From positions 48,636 through 95,072 of the forward strand of contig DBPR01000002.1 of NCBI GenBank assembly GCA_002305635.1: DNA of 46,437 nucleotides, in the 5' to 3' direction. Position 1 is the stretch's first letter; each line of letters opens with the position of its first letter. Origin of the DNA: Anaerolineaceae bacterium UBA1415 (GTDB lineage: Bacteria > Chloroflexota > Anaerolineae > Anaerolineales > Anaerolineaceae). The translations under genes and the position numbers were made by a program. The notes under the pieces were generated by a model that saw only the letters and a list, made by a program, of their open reading frames with translations, did no database searches and was not told the DNA's origin. Shown here in pieces: positions 17,061 through 25,496 of this stretch.

Positions 17061-17091
17061 GAAAAGCCGGACTCTACGTTTGAATCCGGCC
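17061..17091 (-). terminator. Intrinsic terminator of trxB
   Basis: On the minus strand a nine-pair stem (one G-U) formed by 17082-17090 and 17066-17074 encloses a seven-base loop and is followed by TTTTCG. It begins 26 bp after the trxB stop. Confidence 0.8.
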
Positions 17092-17116
17092 TATATTTCT
17101 CCAGAACCAGCTTCCC

Positions 17117-18052
17117 TTATTTTTCTAAATTTTCCAGATACTTTGTAGCCGAAATTGCTGCCGCGGCGCCCATTCCAGCTGAGGTCACGACCTGTTTGAA
17201 ATAGGGGTCGGCGATCTCGCCAGCCGCAAACACGCCTTCAACGCTCGTTTGCAACTGCCGGTCCACATCCAGCGTGCCTGCTGGGGTTATTTTGAGCTGG
17301 CCTTCAAAGAGCGTTGTGTTGGGGTTATGCCCGATCGAGACAAAAACTCCCTCAGTTGAGATGCGCTTTTGTTCGCCTGTAACCGTATCTTCGACCAATA
17401 GCTCTTCTATTTTTTCCGATCCAAGTATTTCTTTAACTACAGCGTTCCATAAGAATTTAACTTTTGGGTTATTTCTGGCTCGGTTTTCCAAAATCGCGCC
17501 TGCCCGCAGGGCATCCCGACGATGGATGATCGTAACGCTACGCGCAAAACGCGTTAAAAATAAAGCCTCTTCCAGGGCGCTATCGCCGCCACCAACGATA
17601 TGAATATCTTTATCCTTGAAAAACCAACCGTCACAGGTGGCGCAAAACGAAACGCCTTTACCGGTAAATTCCCGTTCTCCTGGCACGTCCAACCTGCGTG
17701 AATCAGCGCCCATACAAATGATCAGGCAGTCAGCTGTATATTTGCCTGAAGACAAACAGACTTCAAAAGGCCGCTGTTCCAAATTGACGCTGGTGACAAC
17801 ATCAAAGACCACTTCCGCGCCAAAATGGCGGGCTTGCTCTTCGATAAGCTGTCCCAGTTCCGTTCCACCAACCCCTTTGGGAAAACCTGGAAAATTCTCG
17901 ATCAAATGAGTTTGGGAAGCCTGTCCGTACAAAGTCATGCCGGTCACCAACAAAGGCTTTAGATCTGCCCTGGCGGTATAAAGCGCCGCTGTAAAACCTG
18001 CCGGACCACCACCAAGAACCATCACCTGCCTGTGTTCAACAAATTCCATCAT
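17117..18052 (-). CDS. trxB: Thioredoxin reductase
   Basis: FAD- and NAD(P)H-dependent flavoenzyme that reduces thioredoxin. 311 residues, the usual length of the low-molecular-weight bacterial type. It has an N-terminal FAD-binding motif (VLGGGPAGFTAALYTARA), the redox-active CATC disulfide (Cys137 and Cys140), an NADPH-binding motif GGGDSALEEALFL followed by HRRDALRA, and the C-terminal FAD motif GVFAAGEIADPYFKQ. The basic HRR segment favours NADPH. No thioredoxin gene is adjacent. It diverges from the M20 dipeptidase gene across 106 bp. The GD of the usual AAGDV motif is GE here (AAGEIAD), a conservative change. Confidence 0.93.
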   Translation of the reverse strand: MMEFVEHRQVMVLGGGPAGFTAALYTARADLKPLLVTGMTLYGQASQTHLIENFPGFPKGVGGTELGQLIEEQARHFGAEVVFDVVTSVNLEQRPFEVCLSSGKYTADCLIICMGADSRRLDVPGEREFTGKGVSFCATCDGWFFKDKDIHIVGGGDSALEEALFLTRFARSVTIIHRRDALRAGAILENRARNNPKVKFLWNAVVKEILGSEKIEELLVEDTVTGEQKRISTEGVFVSIGHNPNTTLFEGQLKITPAGTLDVDRQLQTSVEGVFAAGEIADPYFKQVVTSAGMGAAAAISATKYLENLEK

Positions 18053-18120
18053 CCACCTGCCTTACTTCTTTTTATGTTTTGTATGATAAACATCCTAACA
18101 TGAATTCATCGTTTTTAGCA

Positions 18121-18126
18121 TATAAT
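18121..18126 (+). promoter_or_regulatory. -10 box of the dipeptidase operon
   Basis: A perfect TATAAT stands 38 bp before the ATG at 18159, with a separate ribosome binding site (AAAGGATG) between. The -35 region is poor; the nearest candidate is TTCATC at 18105-18110. Confidence 0.5.
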
Positions 18127-18158
18127 CATTTCAACAATATCACACAAAGGATGTCAAA

Positions 18159-19532
18159 ATGAACCCTGTCGAACAATCCCTGCAATATTTTGAAAACAAC
18201 AAAGAACGCATGACCGATGCTTACATTGATGTGCTGAAGATCCCTTCTGTTTCAACCAGTCCTGAACATGCTGCGGATATGCAAAAGACCGCTGAATTTC
18301 TGGCTGATTACCTGCGCAAAATTAGCGTGGAACATGTTGAGATATTCAAAACCCCACTTCACCCGATCCTTTTTGCTGAGAAAAAATCCAGCAATCCCGA
18401 TGCGAAAACGCTCCTGATCTATGGTCATTACGATGTTCAGCCCGAAGACCCGCTCGATGAATGGCAAAGCGCTCCCTTCGACCCGACCTTTCGCGGCGAC
18501 TACCTTTACGCGCGCGGCGCTTCGGACATGAAGGGCCAGGTTATGGCAAGCATCTTCGCGCTCGAATCAGCCCTGACAAGCGGCGACCTACCCATCAATG
18601 TTAAATTCATCCTCGAAGGTGAAGAGGAAATTGGCTCTCCCTCGCTGGAACCCTTTATCAAGGAGCACAAGGAACTGCTGGCCTGCGATATGATCCTCAA
18701 TCCTGATGCCGGCATGGTTGCCAAAGACAAACCCACCATCGTTTATGGTCTGCGCGGTCTGGCTTATTTCGAAGTGCGCGTTGACGGCCCGCGGGTTGAC
18801 CTTCACTCCGGTTTATGGGGTGGAAACGTCGCCAATCCCGCCAATGTGCTCGCTCAGATCATCGCGAAGCTGCACAATGAAGATGGTTCTGTCGCGATCC
18901 CTGGTTTTTATGACAATGTTCGCGTGCTTTCTCCTGAAGAACGCGAGCGCATCGCTTCATGTAACAGTGATGATGAGAAAATGTTGGAAATAACCGGCGC
19001 CCCTCAACTGTACGGAGAAGCTGGCTACACCACGCTTGAGCGTCAGGGCGCGCGCCCAACACTGGATGTCAACGGTTTCTATTCCGGTTTTATCGGAGAC
19101 GGTGCCAAAACGATCATACCCGCTTACGCGAAGGCCAAGATCTCCTGCCGCCTGGTACCGGATATGGACCCCATGGGAATTTACGAACTTGCCAGGGATT
19201 ACATCCTTTCCATCGCGCCGCCAACCGTCAAAACCAAAGTCTTTTTGCACAGCGCCGGTCCCGCCTATCTGGCTGATGACGCGCCAGGCGCGGAAAACCT
19301 TGCCAACGCCCTCACAGCGATCTGGGATCAACCCATCACCTACAAGCGCGAAGGCGGCAGCATTCCCGTCGCTACCGTCATGCAGCGTGAGTTGGGCGTA
19401 AAATCGATCCTGACCGGTTTTGGTCTGCCGGATGATGCCATCCATTCACCCAACGAACACCTCCATTACCCCAACTGGCTCAAAGGCATTCAGGCATTGA
19501 TCCACTTCTACCTGAGCTTTGGAGAAAATTAA
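18159..19532 (+). CDS. M20 family metallopeptidase (dipeptidase)
   Basis: 457-residue zinc peptidase of the M20 family, similar to carnosinase/Xaa-His-like dipeptidases; would split short peptides in the cytoplasm. Metal and catalytic residues are visible: His90 and Asp92 in YGHYDVQP, bridging Asp123 in GASDMKGQ, the GEEE segment at 154-157, Asp in NPDAGM, and a C-terminal His in GFGLPDDAIHSPNEH. The dimerisation domain (RVDGPRVDLHSGLWGG) interrupts the catalytic domain. It heads a plus-strand operon; its stop TAA overlaps the ATG of the next gene by one base. Confidence 0.93.
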   Translation: MNPVEQSLQYFENNKERMTDAYIDVLKIPSVSTSPEHAADMQKTAEFLADYLRKISVEHVEIFKTPLHPILFAEKKSSNPDAKTLLIYGHYDVQPEDPLDEWQSAPFDPTFRGDYLYARGASDMKGQVMASIFALESALTSGDLPINVKFILEGEEEIGSPSLEPFIKEHKELLACDMILNPDAGMVAKDKPTIVYGLRGLAYFEVRVDGPRVDLHSGLWGGNVANPANVLAQIIAKLHNEDGSVAIPGFYDNVRVLSPEERERIASCNSDDEKMLEITGAPQLYGEAGYTTLERQGARPTLDVNGFYSGFIGDGAKTIIPAYAKAKISCRLVPDMDPMGIYELARDYILSIAPPTVKTKVFLHSAGPAYLADDAPGAENLANALTAIWDQPITYKREGGSIPVATVMQRELGVKSILTGFGLPDDAIHSPNEHLHYPNWLKGIQALIHFYLSFGEN

Positions 19533-20425
19533 TGCCGGGTGATAACGCACTGAAACTGCCTTCCTATGGCGGGCAGGCATTGATGGAAGGCGTGATGATG
19601 CGAGGCAAAAATCACGCTGCCATGGCTGTTCGCGCGCCGAATGGCGAGATCGTGACCTATCAGGAAGCCCTGCCCGATCTCTATCGCTCCAAATGGACGA
19701 CCATTCCCTTCGTTAGAGGGATTTTCAACCTCTGGGATGCCATGGGGCTGGGCATGCGCTTTTTGACCAGATCCGCCAATATAGCATCCGGCGAAGACCA
19801 GAAAATTGAAGGCAAGGAATTGACCTTCGCGGTGCTGGTCTCGATCCTGATCGCGGTCGCGCTCTTCTTTTTGCTGCCCGCGTTTCTGGCCGGACTGATC
19901 GAAAAGCATTTCAGCCTGAGCGCCTGGTGGAGCAACCTGATCGAAGGTGGATTTCGTCTGTTGATCCTGATCGGCTACATGGCCTATATCGGAAGGATCC
20001 CTGAAATTGGGCGCGTTTTTGCCTATCACGGCGCCGAGCATAAGACCATCAACGCCTTTGAAGCTGGCGTCGAGCTGACGCCGGAAGAAGTCAGCAAGCA
20101 AAGCCTGGTTCACCCTCGCTGCGGAACTTCCTTCATGCTAACCCTGGTCTTAATCTCAGTGATCATTTTCACGCTGGTCGGGCCATTACCCCTGCACTGG
20201 CGCCTGATCTCACGCGTATTGATGATCCCGATTGTCTCGGGAATCGCTTATGAATACATACGCTTTGCTGCCAATATGATGGATAAATCCGCGCTGGTTC
20301 GCTTTCTCATCCGACCCAACCTTTGGCTGCAAAAGCTGACCACACGCGAGCCTGATCTGACCATGCTTGAAGTCTCGATCGAAGCCTTCAACACCATGAT
20401 CGAAGCCGAGGGTACAGGCATCTGA
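19532..20425 (+). CDS. YqhQ/DUF1385 family membrane protein
   Basis: 297 residues of the DUF1385 family (YqhQ). Family motifs are YGGQALMEGVMMRG at the N terminus, YHGAEHKTINAFEAG in the centre, and HPRCGTSFML followed by a helix pair. At least three hydrophobic segments are present: about 91-113, 130-150 and 195-235. Function is unknown; conserved His, Glu and Cys residues suggest metal binding (inference). The start overlaps the dipeptidase stop, and the ComEA-like gene begins two bases after its stop, so translation is coupled in both directions. Confidence 0.9.
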   Translation: MPGDNALKLPSYGGQALMEGVMMRGKNHAAMAVRAPNGEIVTYQEALPDLYRSKWTTIPFVRGIFNLWDAMGLGMRFLTRSANIASGEDQKIEGKELTFAVLVSILIAVALFFLLPAFLAGLIEKHFSLSAWWSNLIEGGFRLLILIGYMAYIGRIPEIGRVFAYHGAEHKTINAFEAGVELTPEEVSKQSLVHPRCGTSFMLTLVLISVIIFTLVGPLPLHWRLISRVLMIPIVSGIAYEYIRFAANMMDKSALVRFLIRPNLWLQKLTTREPDLTMLEVSIEAFNTMIEAEGTGI

Positions 20426-20427
20426 AC

Positions 20428-21003
20428 ATGAAACACTGGAAGCAAGTGCTGGCTGGCATCCTGATTGGCCTTTTGCTGGGTGGATTGCTGCACATGCTCT
20501 TGCTTCCAAAACCAGGTTCGCCTTTAACAATCGTGACGCTCACACCCGATCTGACACCCGAGCCAACCCCGACCGTGGAAAAGATCCAGATCCAGGTTTC
20601 TGGCGCTGTTGTCAATCCTGGGGTTTACACCGTTCCAAAAGGGACTACTGTGAACGATGCCATCCTGATTGCGGGCGGCGCGACCGCGCAAGCGCAAACA
20701 GATTTGCTCAATCTGCTTACTGAACTGCAGGACGGGCAGCGGATTTACATTCCCGGAGAATCCAAAAACCCTGATCCGCAACGATCGTCCGTAATAGAGA
20801 TTCCAACCCTCATCAACATCAATACGGCAACTCAAAGCGAGTTGGAGAGCCTGCCAGGCATTGGCTCGGTGAAAGCTATGGCGATCATCGCTTATCGGAA
20901 CGAACACGGCTACTTCCTTAGCATCGAAGACCTCCTCAAAGTCAATGGGATCGGTCAATCCACCTTTGAACAATTCAAAGACCTGATCAGCGTTGCACCT
21001 TGA
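20428..21003 (+). CDS. ComEA-like protein: SLBB domain and helix-hairpin-helix DNA-binding domain
   Basis: 191 residues: an N-terminal membrane anchor (about 5-27), a proline-rich linker, an SLBB domain (about 50-112, VSGAVVNPGVYTVPKGTTV) and a C-terminal helix-hairpin-helix pair (about 128-190, ININTATQSELESLPGIGSVKA). This is the layout of ComEA, the surface receptor that binds double-stranded DNA in natural transformation. No comEC or pilus gene is present here, so a role in competence is likely by family but unproven. It is tightly coupled to the DUF1385 gene. Confidence 0.9.
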   Translation: MKHWKQVLAGILIGLLLGGLLHMLLLPKPGSPLTIVTLTPDLTPEPTPTVEKIQIQVSGAVVNPGVYTVPKGTTVNDAILIAGGATAQAQTDLLNLLTELQDGQRIYIPGESKNPDPQRSSVIEIPTLININTATQSELESLPGIGSVKAMAIIAYRNEHGYFLSIEDLLKVNGIGQSTFEQFKDLISVAP

Positions 21004-21026
21004 GACAGAACCGTTCAGCTTTTAGG

Positions 21027-21032
21027 TATAAT
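21027..21032 (+). promoter_or_regulatory. -10 box placed for a leaderless pgpH message
   Basis: TATAAT ends exactly six bases before the ATG at 21039, so transcription starting the usual distance downstream would begin at or next to the start codon. TTGAGA at 21000-21005 is a possible -35, but the spacer would be 21 bp. Confidence 0.5.
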
Positions 21033-21038
21033 ATCGGC

Positions 21039-23156
21039 ATGGCAGAAAAAGGCGAATCCACACAACCCGGTTTTTTCACCACCCGCATTCTAAAGGTGAT
21101 CGTCCTAATCCTTACCTGCGCGGTTGCGTATGGCGCGTTGGTCGGTCCTCATCTGCTCAACCAACAAACCCAAATGGTTGAAATAGGTGAAGTTGCGCCG
21201 CAGGAGATTTTGGCTCCATATTCGGTAACCTTTGAATCGCGCGTCTTCACCGACATCGAACGTGAAAAGGCTGCCGCCGGAGTGCCGTCTGTCTTTTTGC
21301 CGCCTGACCCCAACATCGCCCGTTCACAACTTGAAAAACTTGAGAACGCAGTCTATTTCATCTCAACCGTGCGCAGCGATATTTACGCAAGCGAGTCACA
21401 AAAAGTTCAGGATCTCAAGGCACTGGACGACCTTCAAATGAGTGATATCGATTATTTATCCCTGCTGGAACTGGAAGAAGCCGATTGGATGGCCATACGC
21501 GGCGAAGCCAGCCGCGTGCTTGAAGTCGTTTTGCGTGAAAGTATCCGCAACAATCAGCTCGGCTCCGTCCGCAACAACCTGCCCGCGATCATTGATTTCT
21601 CTTTCAAGAGCGACCAGACCAAGCTGATCATCGCGCTGACCTCCTCCTACATTGTTCCCACCAGCCTTTTCAGCGAAGAACAAACCGAACTTAGCCGCGA
21701 TCAGGCCCGATCTGCCGTTGTTCCAATTACCCGCCAGATCATTGCCGGAGAAGTGATCGTCAGACGCGGCGAGGTGGTCACCGCTGCCGATCTGGAAGCG
21801 CTGAACACCTATGGGCTCGGCGAACCAAGCGACCAGACCTCGCTTTTGATCTCAAGCCTGGCCATCATTTCCGTGACTGCGATCCTTGTCCTCATTTTCT
21901 ACCAACGAAACCGCAAACAGGTCTTCAGTCAACTCAATTCGCTGGCTCTGGTCGCTTTTTCTTTCCTGCTCTTCCTTGTACTTGCGAAATTTTTCGTCAT
22001 GGATCATACCGTCCTGCCCTATCTCTTCCCGATGGCAGCTTTTGGTCTGACACTTTCGATCGTCTTCAACCTTGAATTTGGCTTTTTCATGACCCTGATC
22101 CTGGTGGCCCTTACCGTTCATGGTCATCCCCGCGGGAATGAACTGGCGCTTTACTTTTTGCTTCCAACCGTGGCTGGGATGCTGGTAGTCGGCAAAGCCC
22201 GCCGCGTCAGCGCTTTCTTTGCGACCAGTTTGGTTATCACAGTAATTGCGGCAGCTGTAGTGGCCGCGTTCCGTTTTGGGGATGGATTCACCGATTGGAT
22301 CGGTTTGTTTACCTTGATCGGAGCAAGCCTGTTCAATGGCTTTGCTTCTGGCACGCTTGCCTTGCTTCTACAAAACGTTTTTGCTTCTGTGCTTGATGTC
22401 CCCACCGCCCTGCAATTAATGGACATCTCGCGTCCGGACCACCCCTTGTTGCAGCTGATCCTGACCAACGCGCCCGGCACCTACCAACACTCCCTTCAGG
22501 TTTCCAATCTGGCAGAACAAGCCGCCGACGCCATCGGCGCTGACCGCCTTTTGGTTCGTGTTGGAACGCTTTATCACGATGCCGGCAAGGCGGAGAACCC
22601 CAGTTTTTTCATTGAAAACCAGGTCAGGGACAAGATCAATTCGCACGACGATGTGGATCACAAAGTCGCCTCAGCTACAGTCATCAAACATGTCACCGAT
22701 GGGGTTGCCCTGGCCAAAAAATACCGTCTGCCCTCACGTGTGATCGATTTTATTCGTGAGCACCACGGTACCGGCGTGACACGCTACCAATACAACAAGG
22801 CGCTTAGTGAAGCTGATGATCCAGATTCGATCAATATCGCCGATTTCACCTATCCTGGCCCATCTCCCCGTTCCAGGGAAACCGCGCTGGTGATGCTGGC
22901 GGATGGCACTGAAGCCAGAGCCCGCTCAAATTCACCCCGTACTGATGAAGAGATTATGGCCGTGGTTGAAGACGCGATCAACGCCTCCCAAACTTCCGGT
23001 CAGCTTGACAATACCGATCTGACCTTGAAAGATCTGCAAACCATCAAAAATTCGTTCTTTAACACGCTCAAGCAATCTTATCACCCTCGTATTCAGTATC
23101 CAAAAGCCAGATCTGTTGTCCAAACCCCTTCCCCTGAAGAAGAGGACACGCCCTAA
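21039..23156 (+). CDS. 7TM-HD domain phosphodiesterase, PgpH-like (c-di-AMP hydrolase family)
   Basis: 705 residues with the PgpH arrangement: an N-terminal helix (about 10-35), a large extracytoplasmic HDED region (to about 255), seven TM helices (about 265-460) and a cytoplasmic HD domain. The HD residues are the His of TYQHSLQ, His513-Asp514 of YHDAGK, the histidines of REHHGT and the Asp of LADGTEA. PgpH proteins hydrolyse cyclic di-AMP to pApA, so this is probably part of osmotic or wall-stress signalling. The frame is open from a TTG at 21000, but ATG 21039 is favoured. It has no Shine-Dalgarno sequence and sits six bases behind TATAAT. Confidence 0.92.
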   Translation: MAEKGESTQPGFFTTRILKVIVLILTCAVAYGALVGPHLLNQQTQMVEIGEVAPQEILAPYSVTFESRVFTDIEREKAAAGVPSVFLPPDPNIARSQLEKLENAVYFISTVRSDIYASESQKVQDLKALDDLQMSDIDYLSLLELEEADWMAIRGEASRVLEVVLRESIRNNQLGSVRNNLPAIIDFSFKSDQTKLIIALTSSYIVPTSLFSEEQTELSRDQARSAVVPITRQIIAGEVIVRRGEVVTAADLEALNTYGLGEPSDQTSLLISSLAIISVTAILVLIFYQRNRKQVFSQLNSLALVAFSFLLFLVLAKFFVMDHTVLPYLFPMAAFGLTLSIVFNLEFGFFMTLILVALTVHGHPRGNELALYFLLPTVAGMLVVGKARRVSAFFATSLVITVIAAAVVAAFRFGDGFTDWIGLFTLIGASLFNGFASGTLALLLQNVFASVLDVPTALQLMDISRPDHPLLQLILTNAPGTYQHSLQVSNLAEQAADAIGADRLLVRVGTLYHDAGKAENPSFFIENQVRDKINSHDDVDHKVASATVIKHVTDGVALAKKYRLPSRVIDFIREHHGTGVTRYQYNKALSEADDPDSINIADFTYPGPSPRSRETALVMLADGTEARARSNSPRTDEEIMAVVEDAINASQTSGQLDNTDLTLKDLQTIKNSFFNTLKQSYHPRIQYPKARSVVQTPSPEEEDTP

Positions 23157-23175
23157 ACACCAATGAGGTTCCAAT

Positions 23176-23640
23176 ATGCTTAATCTTATCGTTCCATCCT
23201 CTTATGCCAAAGAGATCGATCAGTCACGCCTTGGTCTGGCTTATCTCGAATCACTCAAAGCCTTGAAAATTGATCATGACGCTTCCATCACCTTACGGGT
23301 GACCAATAACCGCCTGATCCGGCAATTTAACCGCGAGTGGCTGGGGGTTGACGCACCCACTGATGTGCTTTCATTTGAAAACGCGTATACCGACCCGGAA
23401 ACCGGGGAGCAATATCTTGGGGATATTCTGATCTCATTTGAAAAAGCCCGTCAACAATCCAAACAAAGCGGCCATGCGGTTCAGGATGAAATCGAAATGC
23501 TGCTTGTCCATGGTTTATTGCATCTGGCCGGTCACGACCATGACAACAGATCAAACTGGGAGCAAATGAGCACGCTTCAGGATGAAATTTTGAAGAAGAT
23601 CAAAAATCCTCTGAGAGGAAGCATTCAACACGATGCGTGA
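23176..23640 (+). CDS. ybeY: Endoribonuclease YbeY (16S rRNA maturation)
   Basis: 154-residue zinc-dependent RNase involved in 16S rRNA 3'-end processing and ribosome quality control. The metal site H-x3-H-x5-H is complete: His112, His116 and His122 (HGLLHLAGHDH). The upstream conserved segment REWLGVDAPTDVLSFE is also present. It starts 20 bp after pgpH with GAGGT as ribosome binding site. The pgpH-ybeY order is common in bacteria. Its end overlaps the next gene by eight bases. Confidence 0.95.
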   Translation: MLNLIVPSSYAKEIDQSRLGLAYLESLKALKIDHDASITLRVTNNRLIRQFNREWLGVDAPTDVLSFENAYTDPETGEQYLGDILISFEKARQQSKQSGHAVQDEIEMLLVHGLLHLAGHDHDNRSNWEQMSTLQDEILKKIKNPLRGSIQHDA

Positions 23641-24514
23641 CAAGCTGATCCAGATCGCGAAAAACCTGGATGAGAAAACCAAAAGCATCCGTTTTGCTTT
23701 TTCTGTCATACTCGGCCTGACCCTGATCATCCTGCTGATAATTGGCAGAGTCAACCTTGGCAATCAGATCCGCAATATTGAAAGCGCGCTCCTCAATCTG
23801 ATCGACCAGGGCAGAAGCTCGCTCACCCGCTTTGAAGAATCTATTCCCGATCTGGAGACCACTTTTACCAGTTTTTACAACACGCTGGACGGCCTGCAAA
23901 CTTCCAGCGGGAAACTTCCTCAATTACTCGACAACGTTGGCAGTTTTCTCGGCAATGATTTTGTCTCCATCGCGGTTGATGGCAAAAAATCGCTTGAAAG
24001 TGCCGCTTCAGGGGCCAGAATCATAGATGATACCCTTTCATTTCTGAGTCGGATCCCCTTTCTGAACGTTAATTACAATCCAAAACAAACGCTTGAACAA
24101 GGCCTGCGGCAGTTGGCTGATAACTTTTCAGCCATCCCGCCTGGTTTGGAACAGATCGAACAGGAGTTACAATCTGCCACGAAAAACCTTGAATCCTTCT
24201 CAGAATTTATGCAAGGAATTAACTCCTCCCTGGGAAATATTCAGAATAAAATAACCGGCCTAAGGTCGCTCACCAGCGATCTGCGTCTTAGACTCGATAC
24301 CCTGGAAACAAACCTCAGACAAACAGTCTCAAATACGCAGCGAAACCTGACCATCCTTCTGATCATCCTTATTCTGCTCATTCTCCTGTGGCTCTTCAAC
24401 CTTGGTATAAACTACTTTGCCGGATTGACGCCAGTCTCTGGTAGAATCTCTATTGAACAAGATCGCGCGGATCAAGAAGATCCGTGCGATGAAATTGTGC
24501 CTAATAATAAATAA
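23633..24514 (+). CDS. Uncharacterised protein with two TM helices flanking a coiled-coil region
   Basis: Not recognised. 293 residues: a short cytoplasmic N terminus, TM helix at about 21-40, a long mainly helical region (about 45-230) rich in heptad-like Leu/Ile spacing with repeated SLxxF and IPxLEQI patterns, and a second TM helix at about 237-262. The middle would lie outside the membrane. The order resembles proteins that bridge or scaffold the envelope, but no known domain is clear. The start overlaps ybeY by eight bases (ATGCGTGA), so it is co-translated with it. The acidic C-terminal tail ends just before argF. Confidence 0.75.
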   Translation: MRDKLIQIAKNLDEKTKSIRFAFSVILGLTLIILLIIGRVNLGNQIRNIESALLNLIDQGRSSLTRFEESIPDLETTFTSFYNTLDGLQTSSGKLPQLLDNVGSFLGNDFVSIAVDGKKSLESAASGARIIDDTLSFLSRIPFLNVNYNPKQTLEQGLRQLADNFSAIPPGLEQIEQELQSATKNLESFSEFMQGINSSLGNIQNKITGLRSLTSDLRLRLDTLETNLRQTVSNTQRNLTILLIILILLILLWLFNLGINYFAGLTPVSGRISIEQDRADQEDPCDEIVPNNK

Positions 24515-24535
24515 TAAAGGAGAGATTTACTCAAA

Positions 24536-25459
24536 ATGCACAAAGATTTTCTGGACATCATCGATTATTCACCGAAAGAGATTCAGGACCTGCTGGACCT
24601 GGCCATTCGCCTGAAGAAAGAATATAAAGCGGGTGGAAATGAACCTGTCCTCAAGGGCAAGGTTCTGGCAATGATCTTCCAAAAACCTTCCCTGCGCACA
24701 CGCGTCAGTTTTGACGTTGGCATGCGCCACCTCGGAGGCGACGCGCTTTATCTTTCCCCCAATGAGATCGGCCTGGGAAAACGTGAATCGATCGCTGATG
24801 TCGCCCGTGTCCTGGATGGCATGGTGCACGGCATCATGGCACGCGTCTTCGATCATGACCACCTCATTCAGCTGGCTCAATGGACCACCATTCCTGTGAT
24901 CAACGGCCTGAGCGATTATTCTCATCCCTGCCAGGCGCTGGCTGATGTGCTGACCATCTACGAAGAATTTGGCAAAATCAAAGACATCAACATCACCTAC
25001 GTCGGTGACGGCAACAACGTCGCGGTTTCCCTGATGCAAATTGCTGCCAAACTGGGCGCCAATTTCACCATCGCCAACCCGCAAGACTACGACATGCCCG
25101 CCGAAGCGATCGAGACCTGCAAACCGATCGCCGAAGAAAACGGCAGCAAGCTCACCTTCCTGCGTGATCCCCACGAAGCAGTTAAGAATGCCCATGTAAT
25201 TTATACCGACACCTGGACCAGCATGGGTCAGGAAGAAGAATCCGCCAAACGCGAACGCGTCTTCCCGCCCTATCAGATCAACGACGCCCTGGTGAAAGAA
25301 GCTGACAAAGACGCCATTGTGCTCCATTGTCTGCCTGCACACCGCGGTCAGGAAATTACTGACGAAGTCGCCGATGGGCCTCATTCCCGTCTTTTCCAGG
25401 AAGCTCACAATCGGCTACACGCACAAAAGGCTGTTTTATACACCTTAATGAAGAATTAA
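24536..25459 (+). CDS. argF: Ornithine carbamoyltransferase
   Basis: Joins carbamoyl phosphate and ornithine to citrulline in arginine synthesis, or works in reverse for energy in arginine fermentation. 307 residues. The carbamoyl phosphate site is S52-x-R54-T55-R56 (SLRTR), the ornithine side has DTWTSMGQE, and the catalytic HCLP is at His264-Cys265. The motif DTWTSMG followed by HCLPA separates it from aspartate carbamoyltransferase. AAAGGAGAG precedes the ATG. No other arg or arc gene is nearby, so biosynthetic versus catabolic role is open. Confidence 0.93.
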   Translation: MHKDFLDIIDYSPKEIQDLLDLAIRLKKEYKAGGNEPVLKGKVLAMIFQKPSLRTRVSFDVGMRHLGGDALYLSPNEIGLGKRESIADVARVLDGMVHGIMARVFDHDHLIQLAQWTTIPVINGLSDYSHPCQALADVLTIYEEFGKIKDINITYVGDGNNVAVSLMQIAAKLGANFTIANPQDYDMPAEAIETCKPIAEENGSKLTFLRDPHEAVKNAHVIYTDTWTSMGQEEESAKRERVFPPYQINDALVKEADKDAIVLHCLPAHRGQEITDEVADGPHSRLFQEAHNRLHAQKAVLYTLMKN

Positions 25460-25496
25460 GGCGTGACAAGACTATTTGAATTTAACAGGTGAAATA

